Source of the DNA: Eumeta japonica
Taxonomy: Eukaryota > Arthropoda > Insecta > Lepidoptera > Psychidae
Length of the DNA: 64,000 nt
Assembly (NCBI GenBank): GCA_005406025.1
Contig: BGZK01001011.1
Span: 124,001 to 188,000 of the forward strand
Direction of reading: 5' to 3'
Shown here in pieces: positions 32,540-43,640 of the stretch. Below the pieces are notes generated by a model, which did no database searches, was not told the DNA's origin, and saw only the letters and a program-made list of their open reading frames with translations. The first letter of the stretch is position 1, and each line of letters begins with the position of its first letter. A program made the position numbers and the translations under genes.

Positions 32540-33060
32540 AATATCTATATTTCGTAGGTTATAATAAAACACTTAAAATAGTCATAATATTTAAAGAAAT
32601 TACAGTTTTTTAATATTACCACTTTTTTAATCGACACTAGTTTGTAAGGCAGTTATCCCTCAAGAAGAACGAGCAAAAAATTTGAGGATAGCCCTTTTTA
32701 AACCAATTATATACAGATACAATCATATATATAACTATTGTAGCGAAAAATCTGTAGAAAGTCGAGCTCATTGTGTCCATTCATCTTCTAAATATTCAGA
32801 GGTTGTATTTATTTGCAAAGTGTTTGCTTAATGAATACTTTAAATTTGTATAAGGATAAATTTTGTATATCTACAGAAATCTTATTGAACATGCCGTCGG
32901 CTATCATGTAAGCACAGTTTATTTTTATTGCTGGTATTGAAATTATGTCTATCACTATTTTTATTAAAACACTCTAATTTTGTTATGTACATTAAATTTT
33001 CATAAATAAATTGTGATGCCACAGTTAAAATTCTAGTTGCTTTAAACTTATTTCTAAGAG
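32540..33060 (+). repeat. Dispersed repeat family C, copy 2
   Basis: Same block order as 20,110-20,670, including AAGGCAGTTATCCCTCAAGA, AGAACGAGCAAAAAATTTG and ATCTACAGAAATCTTATTGA. Confidence 0.8.
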
Positions 33061-33479
33061 AATACTTTCACTTACTTTTTAGTCGCTGACCGTTCTCAGT
33101 TCTGCTTTTCATTTTGTTTTGAATTCTAATTCACATTTCCGATATGAAGGAAACCAAAGAAAATGTAAGTCTTAAAATAAAATATGAACTATATTATTCG
33201 GGGATAGTGTAGCTATTTATGAGACAAAGCATTATTAAAATCGTTTCAGAAGTATAAATTCATGGATAAAGCCACGAGAAAATGTTGGCTGTCTTACTCA
33301 GATTTTTTATTCAGGAATAGTGTTGCTATATATTGTTTAAATAATTTACATTTAATAAACATGATGAGAAAAACGGTGCAGTAGTTCACTTTAGCAGTAA
33401 AAATATACAGTTTAAACTGGGGATTTGCCCCCCAGTCTAGATTTTTAAGTTGCTATATCTTTAAAGGAAAAAATAAAAT
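33061..33479. other. Spacer, no gene
   Basis: AT-rich, nothing recognised. Confidence 0.6.
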
Positions 33480-33740
33480 ATTTGTAGAATCAGTTCATTA
33501 TCCGGCAAGTCATCTGTCTATCAAGATCCTTTTTCTCAGGGATGCGTGGAAGTATCACGGTGAAGTTAATATTAAATTAGGTCTGTGGTCCCTTGAAGCT
33601 GTAAAAAATTAGGATTCTAAATGAAAGTAACCAAAAACTTACATTTTGAAGCTCGCAAATAAATCAAAACGTACTTTCCATTGACGTAGAATCATAAAGT
33701 TTGGCAAGAAAAGAGTTTCGTCATACGAATTAAGAAAAGA
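33480..33740 (+). repeat. Dispersed lepidopteran repeat family E, copy 1
   Basis: Blocks GGGATGCGTGGAAGTATCAC, GTCCCTTGAAGCTGTAAAAA, GAAGCTCGCAAATAAATCAA and AAGTTTGGCAAGAA belong to a repeat I recall from moth genomes. Part of it recurs at 41,170-41,300. Confidence 0.6.
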
Positions 33741-34559
33741 AATCTAAAAATTGTTGATTTGTATTTGTGTCGTATGAAATTTGTTCACCTTTCGTATCGA
33801 TCGATTTTATTCTCAATCTCGATCTTGCTTTTGAATGCGAACAAAAAAATAATTGCCTATATCCATCGTTCAAATCGTGGGTTACGGTCATGAATTCATA
33901 TAAAAATCTCTTAGCAAAAAGCACTTAAAATTTTTTGTTGTACAATAATTATTTTCGAAATATTATGAATATTTAAAAAAGTGGATTAGCCAAATTGATC
34001 AAGCTATTCTTGAGTGATGCGTTTACCTACGAACAGCTTTTCGTTATATATATAATTTTATTTTGTTTGGGCATCAGTTAAAAGTTATAGAGGATGTTGT
34101 TGTAAGGCTTTGACCATTCGACGTGGAATTGTTTTTACATGTTTTTAGGCTATTCATAATAATATAAATGAAACATTATATTTGCATGTCCTTCAAGCAT
34201 TAACTGTAATCATATTTGTCATGGAGGTAGATTAAGTCCGCGAATAGGATATAGGATAATTTTTAATTTGAAAAATTTACAAATATAAGAAAAAGTTAGT
34301 TAAAAGAGGCTTAAGTAGACCTTAAGTACTAAGGATTTGACAGCGAATTAGATGAACGATCCGACAATGGAACGGGAATTAATGCTAAAGAGACGTGTTA
34401 CATGAAATGTGTTAAAAATGTTGTTAAATTTTAATTTATGTGCAGCGAACCAGGTGGGTAATGGCTAATATTTATACCTAAGAGTTTGAAGTAGCTTTAC
34501 TGTTTAAAAATACTTCATGATTGATAGACAGAAACGAATATGAATCAATAAATCTTACA
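33741..34559. other. Spacer, no gene
   Basis: Starts with a short hexanucleotide trace (CTCAATCTCGATCTTGC, about 33,795-33,842); otherwise AT-rich. Confidence 0.55.
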
Positions 34560-35060
34560 GGTCTTGGAAATCGGTTACAAATCATCAAGACGTATGCATC
34601 GTGAACGAGGCGTACACCTGATGTAGTCGCACACTTGTCGCATCACCTGCACGCGTCGAGGAGTCATCCCGACCCGAACTGCCTCCGAGTAATGATCGGG
34701 CGCGTCAGGCGCACGTACCGCTCTCGTCTCGAATAACGAGCCAGTTTTATCTGTCGCGAACTGCGCGGATTAAGTTGCCGCCGAATCGCTAACTCGCTCC
34801 AACGTCGACCGAGGAACATGATCGTCCAATTTGCTAGTTGGTACGTACGACGAACTAGATGAGATAACTGCGCCCCCCGCCGCCCCCGCCGCCCGCCGCT
34901 AGCCCCAGCGCCGGTCCGGCGGGCTATGATTAACGTGGAAGTTTTTATGTGTTGGGAACCTCATCGGAATGGAGTTTTGCCGCGATCGTAATTATTGGGA
35001 TCCAATAAAATGTAACTAGGCGGATTTTATGATTTCACTCGCAGTGTCGATGTTGTTCTA
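34560..35060. other. GC-richer island with C/G tract, candidate regulatory region
   Basis: About 500 bp, the longest unique GC-richer block. It has CGCCCCCCGCCGCCCCCGCC near 34,871, a GGCTATGATTAACGTGGAAG stretch and GATCGTAATTATTGGGATCC near 34,984. No ORF of note. Composition and homeodomain-like cores suggest conserved non-coding or promoter-type DNA. Confidence 0.4.
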
Positions 35061-35389
35061 CGCCTTTTGATGTGCTCCGATAGAACTTTTGACTGATGTT
35101 GAGTATTATGCTTTTGATGAAATATAAAATTAAATTGAAAAATTAAAATACAATTTTTTTATGATAATAAAAAGTGAGAACTGAAATGAAGAGCTAGAAT
35201 AGCGAAACTGTAAAATTAAACAGAATAATTTGAATATATGTTTATTTAAAATAAGGTACCTGGCTCAGTGTCAGTCTAGAAACAACATACAAGACGTATA
35301 TTTCGCCTTGCTGTCCGTTTATGACTTCGGCCGTATGAATATGGAATAAATTCCTTCTTTTTTGATGGTTATCCCATCCTGTTCGTTTC
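35061..35389. other. Spacer, no gene
   Basis: AT-rich, nothing recognised. Confidence 0.6.
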
Positions 35390-35600
35390 TGCTGAGCTCG
35401 TTTTAAATTTCGATTCCGTCCGAAAGCTATTTTTTAAACTTTCAGTCGAAGTTCGAGATTCAATCCCAGTTTACTTTCACTTCTAATTTCGGTTCTATTA
35501 TAAATTTCGATTTCGGCACCGCCCCCAGTTCCTCCCCGGCTTTCGATTTTAGGTGCGGTCGCGGTCACAAAGCTGGTCCCGCTCTACATTTTTTCGACCC
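35390..35600 (+). repeat. Degenerate hexanucleotide array, array 3
   Basis: Repeated TTTCGATTCCG, TTCGGTTC, TTTCGATTTCGGCACCGCC and GGTGCGGTCGCGGTCAC words in the same six-base rhythm as array 1. Confidence 0.6.
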
Positions 35601-35842
35601 GTGCTTCATGCTTTTGGCTGCAAAATCAGCTTATCACGCACTAGAGAGCAGCGCACAGTGGGCTTCCGTAGTCACCATAGCCTTCCGTTGCCGCGGTAAC
35701 TGTAGCGCACGTCTTGTTATCAAATGTTTCAACATATTCAACAATGTACAGTGTATTTATATTACTCCGAAATTTTCAACAGCAACCACATGGGTGCTGC
35801 GCACTTCGCGCAGCTCGTAGTATTGCAAGAACCAATCACGTC

Positions 35843-35890
35843 GCAGTGTCCTTCAATAGCTGCATATCGGCAGCTGTTGAAGGACACTGC
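35843..35890. repeat. 48-nt inverted repeat with 20-bp arms
   Basis: GCAGTGTCCTTCAATAGCTG and CAGCTGTTGAAGGACACTGC pair with one mismatch around an 8-nt loop. It lies just upstream of the Jockey-type remnant. Confidence 0.9.
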
Positions 35891-35929
35891 GTTGCCTCTG
35901 GCACTTCTACCTACCTATAGCGCTATTCA

Positions 35930-36624
35930 CTAGCATTCATGAGCCACTCGATCTTGTATTAGTAACAGCTAATATAACGTCTACGTCTGACAACGCTACT
36001 AAGTTTTATAATATCAAAGCGGTATGTTCCCTTACGGAAATTAAAGTGGAGCAGCGCTACAAAAAAGAGTATTGCAGGTCAATGTTTTATTGTCAGCACT
36101 ATGGATACTCGTCTATAAACTGTTATCAGCAACTCGCTGTGTTAAGTGCCTGGGTGACCACGGCACTACAGCGTGCACTTGCAACAAAGACACAGACGGG
36201 CCACCCGCCTGCGCTCTTTGAAGTCAGTCGGCCATACGGCCAATTATTTAGGTTGCCCGCGAGCATCTAAACGTAAATCCACCCAAATAAATAATAATAA
36301 GAAAGCCCCTTCGCCCGTTCAGACCGTAACGCGCCGAGCACCCGCGGTTACTTTATTTATCACCTAGGCGGTCACGGTTAATTTATCCTACGCGAAAGCA
36401 AAGGCAGGATCCCGTAAGGACCCGCCAACTAACAGCGCTCCGATCACCTCGTCCACCGAGGACATTGAAGCCCCGATGTCGATGTGGTCTCTACCATCGA
36501 CATCGGCGAAATCGTGTCACTCGCGAAAAAATTCAAGACCGACGCGAATCCCGTGGAAAAAAAAAATCTCATATTAGCCGAACACGCCCCGTTCGTGGAG
36601 GCGATTAAAAATAACAAAATTTGA
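35930..36624 (+). pseudogene. Jockey-type non-LTR retrotransposon ORF1 (Gag-like), C-terminal half, broken
   Basis: ORF1 of Jockey-clade elements is an RNA-binding Gag-like protein with zinc knuckles. In pieces this copy shows KFYNIKAVCSLTEIKVEQRY, a first knuckle degraded to YCQHYGYSSINC, and then an intact-looking CVKCLGDHGTTAC at about 36,138. Next, after a frame change, comes HTANYLGCPRASKRK...TQINNNKKAPSP. The last part (TIDIGEIVSLAKKF, then AEHAPFVEAIKNNKI) ends at TGA 36,622. No ORF2 with endonuclease or reverse transcriptase follows, so the element is truncated or rearranged directly downstream. Confidence 0.75.
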
Positions 36625-36696
36625 CTCGTCCAAAATGTAATTTCACTAGTTATCCCATATCGAGTCGGTAAACTCGGTTAAAAATCACAATATCAC

Positions 36697-36966
36697 TCAT
36701 CCACGCGACGCGAAGTCCCCAAACTTTGCACATTGCACCCGAATGCACTGTTCGCTTATTTTCGTTTTAACGCTCGGTAAAGCTGCTGTAGAATCATCGG
36801 TAATAGCTTTAAAGATAGAGTCACCACAAGGAAGTGGTTTTAATGAATAAAAATCCCACATAACCCGGTTTCTAGGTCGTGTGGCCGGGTATCTTTCGTT
36901 CGTGAAGATTTCCACTTCCTGCGCATCAAACCAAAAAAAAAAATCATGAATAACATTCTCGATCAC
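36697..36966 (-). CDS. Unrecognised 89-codon open frame, minus strand
   Basis: Reads from ATG 36,966 with FFFWFDAQEVEIFTNERYP, RNRVMWDFYSLKPLPCGDS and KTKISEQCIRVQCAKFGD. The middle is balanced in composition and reads like folded protein rather than translated AT-rich spacer. No family is recognised. It lies 70 bp beyond the Jockey-type remnant on the opposite strand. Chance cannot be excluded. Confidence 0.25.
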   Translation of the reverse strand: MIENVIHDFFFWFDAQEVEIFTNERYPATRPRNRVMWDFYSLKPLPCGDSIFKAITDDSTAALPSVKTKISEQCIRVQCAKFGDFASRG

Positions 36967-38389
36967 CTGGCAGGTAGAAAATTACAACAAAATTATCGGG
37001 TTTTTTGGTAGTATTAAAAGATTTTAATGTTAAAGATTTTAGTGTTAAAATTTCAAAGTGCCTCAAATATATGTTTTTTTTTAATATTGTTATTAAAATA
37101 ATTTGGCAAATACCTAGCTAGGTTTTAAAACCGATGAAACAATTTGGCTTTCAGGTTTTCCCACATTCCTAAATAATTAATTAGAGCATTTGAAAATATC
37201 AAAATGCCTCAAAAATTTGTTTTTTCGAAAATAAATAAATAATTAAAAAATTTAAGGGTTGGTATACTTCCGCAACTTTTCATTCAAAGAATCATATCGT
37301 ATTCAGCTGTTATAGCAAAATTATCAGACAAGTTTTCAAGGTTTCTCAAATACCTGCTCAAAATCGTCACTTAGCTCTCCTACTAGATCGTCAACCTATC
37401 ATTGTTACAGACATATTTCAGTTTATAAGACTTATTAGTACAAACTCGGGATAACCAACGACCTTCAGGTTGAAGGAACAAATTTAACAAAATGAAAGTT
37501 TATTGTTAATAAAAGGATATATTTTATACTTTCTTTTCCAAATTTAAATATTTTGATTAACATTTAAAGACATTAAAAGGGTTATCAATCATTAGGAAAC
37601 AATTACTTCCATAAATATAATTTATTTGACTTTTACGACCCTTTTGTGTAAATATGGCGCGATGCGATGCTAAATACGAAAAAAGAAAACAAATGTTTTA
37701 TAAAAATAATTTAGTTTCAGCTGTACCGTCGGATCTAAAACTGGCGCGGCTGTTAAACTGCATCACGACGTATACCTGTATTACTTTACAAGCTTTACGA
37801 AATTAATGCATATATGTAAACTAATTGTACATTAATTAACAGAGAATGTGACGCAGAAAAAAGAAATAAACAATTGGGGGAATGGCGAGATGGATTGAAA
37901 AATCTTATGGCATTGTACTCATGGATCATTGTTATGTTTTTCTTTATAAAATGAGAAAAAAATTATGATACTAAATTTATTTAAAAAATGAAGTATGTTT
38001 TAATAGTATATATAACATAATAGTAACTTATTTTATTTATGAAGTATATGTTTATTGGTAATAATATTTTTCGTTGTATTTCGAAATAAATGCTTTTGGC
38101 CGTCTTAGAATTCTGTTTCCTCATACATTACAGTAGATTAATATAGATGTTATTACATATTATAAATTTAAATTCCGCATATTTGAATACCTACTTATAA
38201 GTCGTAACTTGTAACGATTGCGCAAATAGTGAATGTAATTTTTAATCAATAACACAAAAATTAATTAATTTAGTCGTTAGTATTCTAATTTCGGCATATT
38301 ATTTGTATTTTGTCATTATATTATTACATGCTTACACGTGACTTAATTTACTTTTAAGATCAACTCTAATACATCAGGCCTAAAGCTCG
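36967..38389. other. Spacer, no gene
   Basis: AT-rich, nothing recognised. Confidence 0.6.
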
Positions 38390-38775
38390 CACCAACACCG
38401 GTACGCATTTGGGAGTAGCGCGCATAGTCAAATTGATAAATTATCGTTTTCGAAACAGGATCAAAAGATACATTTGGCAGCGATCAAAAGGGGTTACAGC
38501 CGAGGCGGCGGCCGCCCGCCCTGACCCGCGCACGCTACGAATTACATGCTCCATTTCCATCCGTCTATCGACACGGGAGTTACCTCAATATCGCAAATCG
38601 GACGTGAATGGAAACTAGCCGTCCCGGCGGCGGGCGAGACTGCGGCGGGCGGCGGCCCGGTTTCAGGTGAGGCGTGCCTGAACGGGCAAGATACTAAATC
38701 TGGGGTCTTAAAACATATTACCAAAGACAAAATAAATGTACGACAATCTCCCGCTGTTTCAACGACGTGGAGATG
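38390..38775. other. GC-richer island, candidate regulatory region or untranslated exon
   Basis: Contains GAGGCGGCGGCCGCCCGCCC and GCGGCGGGCGAGACTGCGGC. A 76-codon frame (38,546-38,776) crosses it without family resemblance. A consensus-like splice donor CAG/GTGAGG lies at about 38,665-38,672. This fits a 5' untranslated exon or a promoter, but no splice partner could be confirmed. Confidence 0.35.
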
Positions 38776-38844
38776 AATTATAGTAATGTAGCTTTTTTTT
38801 TTATTTTCATATTAGTATTTGTCCTGGCTTCGTATAATTAAAAT

Positions 38845-39000
38845 CGTGAGCTGGAACCGGGTTCAAAATTGAGAACGGGTTCGGAGTCAAAAGCGAGTTC
38901 TCGAGATCAGAATCGAGAGCGTGTCCGGAATCGAAATCAGGTACATTACCGGGACCAGAAATGAAAGCAGGAACGAGATGGGAATCGATAGCTAGGTCTT
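38845..39000 (-). repeat. Degenerate hexanucleotide array (reverse orientation), array 4
   Basis: Purine-rich complement of the other arrays: GGAACCGGGTTC, GAACGGGTTCGGAGTC, CGGAATCGAAATCAGG, GGGACCAGAAATGAAAG. Confidence 0.65.
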
Positions 39001-40259
39001 TTCTTATAAAAGATGAAGAAACACATTCTATGTCGTAGGTAAAGCCACGGCTGGAAAGCTAGTATTAAAATATATGTATACAACGGTCAAAAATTGTTAA
39101 TAAGCAATTATTGGTATTTGTTAACTAGGCAATATTCATTACACTACTACAAAGTTGTAAAAATCTTTCGTTATCGTGTAGACCGATCATTAAAAGGACT
39201 TAAGCTAGGGCGCTCGAGAGTAAGATTAAGCAGTACATTCTAGGAACAAAAGAAATGGCACAATCTCTTTCTCGAGTCGTTGTTAAAAGCGAGATTTAGA
39301 CTCGAGAAAGACAAAGCAAACATTGAAAGTGAATATTGATCGAATACACAATATCGAACATTCGACAAGTCTCGTAGCTTACAGAAGCGAATTTAGACGA
39401 AACGAGAATTCTAGAAAGTAATTTTCATGAAGATAATTAACGCTGTTTCAATAACATTCTTCGCCAGAATCCATTTTGAAACCTAATAAATTTGAAATTA
39501 TTATGTAAAGAGAAGGATAAGGGATATATGTTTTCCCAAAGCACATATTAATTTGCTAACCTTTTTTCCACTCGCATTGTAAAGTGCAAATAAATATTTA
39601 GTAATTATTTTTTTTATTTATATCCTGTTCTCGATTTAATTGCTATTCACACTCTCTGTTCCAATGCTGGTCTCAGTGCCGATTTCCAGTTCTTCTTTAG
39701 AAATTGCTTCTATTTTTGTTGTATTTCTATATGTTTAATTTTATAAAAAGTATCCTTCTTGTATTCTCTATATATAATTTTTCTCCAATCTCTTAGTCAT
39801 TTCAGAAATTAGCCCGGACAAACGAAAGATACCGTAAAACCGTGTAAAACCATGGCTATGATATAAAAGTATATATCGAGAAACTTAAAATATGGCATAT
39901 GTCAAGTGTTATATAATGGTTTATGAAATAAAGATACTTTGAATTTAAATTCAGATTCGAATTAGAATTCAAATTAGATTTGAAAACATCATTATGATTG
40001 TAAATATAATTGTTATTTGTTATAGGAATTAGTATTGAAATTCAAATTCGAATTTGTACCGATACATTGTATTTGTTTATTTGAGTATAGAGAGAAATTC
40101 ATGTTAAGTAATTAAATTATTAAAATTATTTATCTGTTTATCCGATATTATTTAAAAAAATTTGTATCATTTGTATTTTGTTTTCTTTCATTCTAAAACC
40201 GTGCAAATCATTTTACAACGCTTTTGCAAAACTGAGTTTTAAATACCATTCAAATACGT
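39001..40259. other. Spacer, no gene
   Basis: AT-rich. It holds repeated CTCGAG-containing words at 39,210-39,310 and AATTCGAATT-type inverted words at 39,955-40,055. A short hexanucleotide-array trace is at about 39,640-39,700. Confidence 0.5.
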
Positions 40260-40314
40260 TTAGTGACAAGGTCGGTTTTTTTTTACTGACTAAAAAAACC
40301 GACCTTGTCACTAA
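40260..40314. repeat. Perfect 23-bp inverted repeat (hairpin)
   Basis: TTAGTGACAAGGTCGG plus seven T pairs exactly with seven A plus CCGACCTTGTCACTAA, loop TTACTGACT. It shares GTGACAAGGTC with the tandem repeat that starts about 280 bp downstream. Confidence 0.95.
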
Positions 40315-40596
40315 GCAATGATGAATGTTTCATTAATAGGGCAAACTTACAAATCCATCGCTATTCGAATACTGTGCATTTTTTTTTATTTAGCTTACTG
40401 ATGAAATAAAAATAAGAATGAGTTTTTGACAAAAAAAAATATTCCTGAATCCTGTATTTTCTTAATAATTTTGTTTAGAATTTGATTTTATCTTTTTGAG
40501 CCATCAATTTTGTGTATTTGTGTATGCTTAATCGTGGATGGTTATTTTTTTATGTGCACGTGTGTGCTTAGTCGTATTATGTATAACGAGTGAATA

Positions 40597-40960
40597 CATT
40601 ACACTTGGTAACAACGGTCTGAAATTGAAACCGGGGGGGTAGGGAGTGGCACTGTTCAATAGCGACTAGTAAATCCTTCGAGTTTGGGATCACTTTGATT
40701 GTTTTAACGAGTTCTATAGATTACACTTGGTGACAAGGTCTAATAATGGAGTGGGGAGGTGAGAGGTGCGACGCTCCAATAGGCAATACTAAGGCCATCG
40801 AATTGAGTCACTAGTTCTAATACATTACAATTGGCGAGAAAGGCCTTATTACAGAGCTAGAAGGTAGATTATGGAACAAGTCTAGTAGTAGTTGAAGTGG
40901 CCATTACTAAACTCTTTGAATTTAAGCTCATTTAGTTTGTTTTAACGAAATCCGCCTACA
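40597..40960 (+). repeat. Three-unit tandem repeat, about 105-122 bp per unit
   Basis: Units start with TTACACTTGGTAACAACGG (about 40,599), TTACACTTGGTGACAAGG (40,721) and TTACAATTGGCGAGAAAGG (40,825). Each is followed by a GGAG/GGTAG tract, a CAATAG..ACTA block, a CC(T/A)TCGA(A/G)TT block and, in units 1 and 3, GTTTTAACGA. Confidence 0.8.
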
Positions 40961-41169
40961 CTTTCATGTAAGGTTTTCAGTTTATTGTCCGTCTATTTGT
41001 GAGTCATGTACTTTTTTTTCAGTAAAGACTTCAGATATCAAGTTAAGATCGAATGTCTGTATTAGGATTTAAAATCTTACAATGCTGTAAAAAAATGAGT
41101 TTTTAGTTTTATGCAATAGAAAGATGAAGAGTGATGTAGTATCATATTAAATAAGCCAAAAAATGATTT

Positions 41170-41300
41170 CAAAATGTGTAAGATCCAGTTAGCTAAAATC
41201 TTCAAATTTGGCATAAAAAGAAGTCTTTAGTCACAAATAAAGGAATAGGCTTTTAAATCACATTAATTTAAAATCTTTATAATAAATCAGAGCTATTCAT
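41170..41300 (+). repeat. Dispersed repeat family E, partial copy 2
   Basis: Contains CTTCAAATTTGGCATAAAAAG and AGTCTTTAGTCACAAATAAA, matching the part of family E that follows TTTGGCAAGAA in copy 1. Confidence 0.45.
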
Positions 41301-41401
41301 ATTAACTTTTTGCTGAGCTATATGGCGAATTATACTAAAGGAAAAACTCGTAAATTACAAATTGAATGGAACATATAATACGTATATAAACATATATATT
41401 G

Positions 41402-41485
41402 TAGTAGCGGACCTAGGTGCAGGTGGCATGTGAGGCATCCGGCCTCCGTGCTCAGTCCGTGAACGTGGGTTCTATTTGTACTCGA
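41402..41485 (+). repeat. Possible tRNA-derived SINE head
   Basis: GGTGGCATGTGAGGC resembles a polymerase III A box, and CGTGGGTTCTATTT, about 40 bp on, resembles a weak B box. No tail or flanking duplication is defined. Confidence 0.25.
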
Positions 41486-43489
41486 TGTATCAATTTAAAT
41501 TGAGGTCTAGAACGATAGTCAGGACGAGAAACAAAAACTGTCGGTGTGGAGTAAAAAAATTGAACAGGGGTCCTATCCACGTTTAAGGCCCTTGATAGTT
41601 ATGAGACGTGAAATTAGTGTGTGATATTGAGTATATTTAGAATTCATGAACAGACAAATCAAAGAATTTCCCTGCTGCCGATTTGTATTCAAGATCCTGG
41701 ATACTCAAAACCCGACGAAGGGTACCATCTGCTCTACAAACATACATCATTTAGCTAAAAGGAAAGATGAGGTTGGACATTATATTTATTTTTCTTGCTA
41801 CTTTTTTGAGAAGTAAATACATAAAGAGACATGCCATTAAAATATATTCCTTAAGTTGTTAGCAAAATGCTTGCTTATCGCTGCCATTATCTGTTAAATG
41901 TCTATTAAAGTTTTCTTCAAAAATATAAATAGGAAATGATCCTCCAGTGTTAGACTTAGTACCCTGAGATTTTGTAAACAAAATTTTGTAAGTAGTTGTA
42001 AAAACTAACACCAAGTCTTTGAAACATTTTCTACATATTTATAACCTAGACTCAGGCTATAAATAGGTAGGCAATTTTTAAAAAGACGTTTATACTCTTG
42101 GCTCGTTATATTGCTTGAGCAGTACATTATTGCGAAAATTCTGTAAACCTCTATCGAGTTTACCTTTCTTTTTTTATTTGACATTCGTTATAGATAAAGC
42201 AGATTAGCGTAACATAATATATTGCATTTCAATATAATATATCAAAACTATTTATTAGTCATTGCAATTTCCTTGAAAATTATTTATTGGTAATAACCTT
42301 CAATATCTTAAGATAAAGCTGCTATTAGTCTCCGTACTGATAAATAAATTCCTTTCCCTACCGAAATACTCTTCCGAAGAAATTTACCATCCTTAAATTA
42401 TCACTGAAATAATTCTCGATTATTTTTCGAATATCTTTTTTAGAATTTTAGTGTTATCACATGCTCTAATATTCCAGAAATAATTTCTAACTCTTTACCT
42501 TTACTATTTGATGAATTAATTCGTTCACGTATTCATTACTAATACCTACGTGTCGCGATCTTCCACTGTTCAATTCCTTAGTTGTCTAAAGTTCAGTCCT
42601 TTTGCCATGTTTCCGTCGATAATGGCCGATACAGACCGTCCACTGCTGGGGTCGGCTTCGAAGTTCTCCTGACCGTTTTCAAATTACTTCCACCAAAAGT
42701 TTATCATGATATTAGTAGTCGAATCACCGAATACATTATATATTAAATGTCTAATCTATGATAGTGTACTTTCCTCTTAATTGAAAACTTGAATTTCTAC
42801 CCAGTGTTAGTTTTTTTTTATAATTTTTTTTGCAACTTATACAAAACAAAATGGACGTCCATGACAAATCAAACATAATAAGCAATTAAAGCTAGTATTT
42901 ATGATATATAATAATGCTACAATTGGTTAGCTACTGGAATCTGCAAACTTATAATATTCGTATGTCGGTACGTTTTACGACTACAAAAAGTATATCCTGC
43001 AGCTTAAATATGCTGCAATACATTTCGAGAAAAAAATTGATATGACTGATAGTGTGATTTGTAACCTTGGTCATACACAGAGTACAACAAAGTGATAAAT
43101 CAGAGTACACTCAATTGAATTACGGAATTACTTATGGAATATTGCACCAATTATATCAATTTTATTTTTATCATAACAATAACAATAAATTTAGCTCTGC
43201 TGGCACAAATAAAAATGTAATCACGTTAATTGACTAAGCACGACCAGGCACAACATTGCATTATCATACCGACTGTAGGAAAGAAACAGAACAGATGGAT
43301 AAACGTAAATATTTCCCAGGACGCAATTCCTGTCAATACGGTCTGTAAATAAATTTCATATTAACTTCAATTTAATAAAGCGCTAATTAACATTATTTTT
43401 TATGAATTATAATTAGGCAAGTGTAAAGTTACATGCGACCATATTAAAATAGTTTCTTAAATTTGTAGTTTCCTTGTGTGAATATCCAC
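41486..43489. other. Spacer, no gene
   Basis: AT-rich. At 42,600-42,690, AGACCGTCCACTGCTGGGG reads in reverse like the CCAGCAGTGGAC end common in insect RTE elements, a possible tail fragment on the minus strand. Confidence 0.45.
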
Positions 43490-43640
43490 AATTTTCTCTA
43501 GAAGCAGAATTACATAAGCGTCCAAAGTGCGGAGGTTAACGTAGGGCAAGAGTCGGTAATTAGAACGTAAGATCGGTAGTTAGGGCCCCGAGGGCGTGCG
43601 GCCATTGCTCGGCAGGCGCTTAGAAACGTACTAATACCTA
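43490..43640. other. GC-richer island, candidate regulatory region
   Basis: GGTAATTAGAACGTAAGATCGGTAGTTAGG-type halves and GGCCCCGAGGGCGTGCGGCC in AT-rich context. No ORF. Confidence 0.25.

Noticed and set aside
41402..41485. Functional tRNA gene
   Set aside because: A- and B-box-like words exist, but no cloverleaf stems could be drawn. At most a tRNA-derived repeat head.
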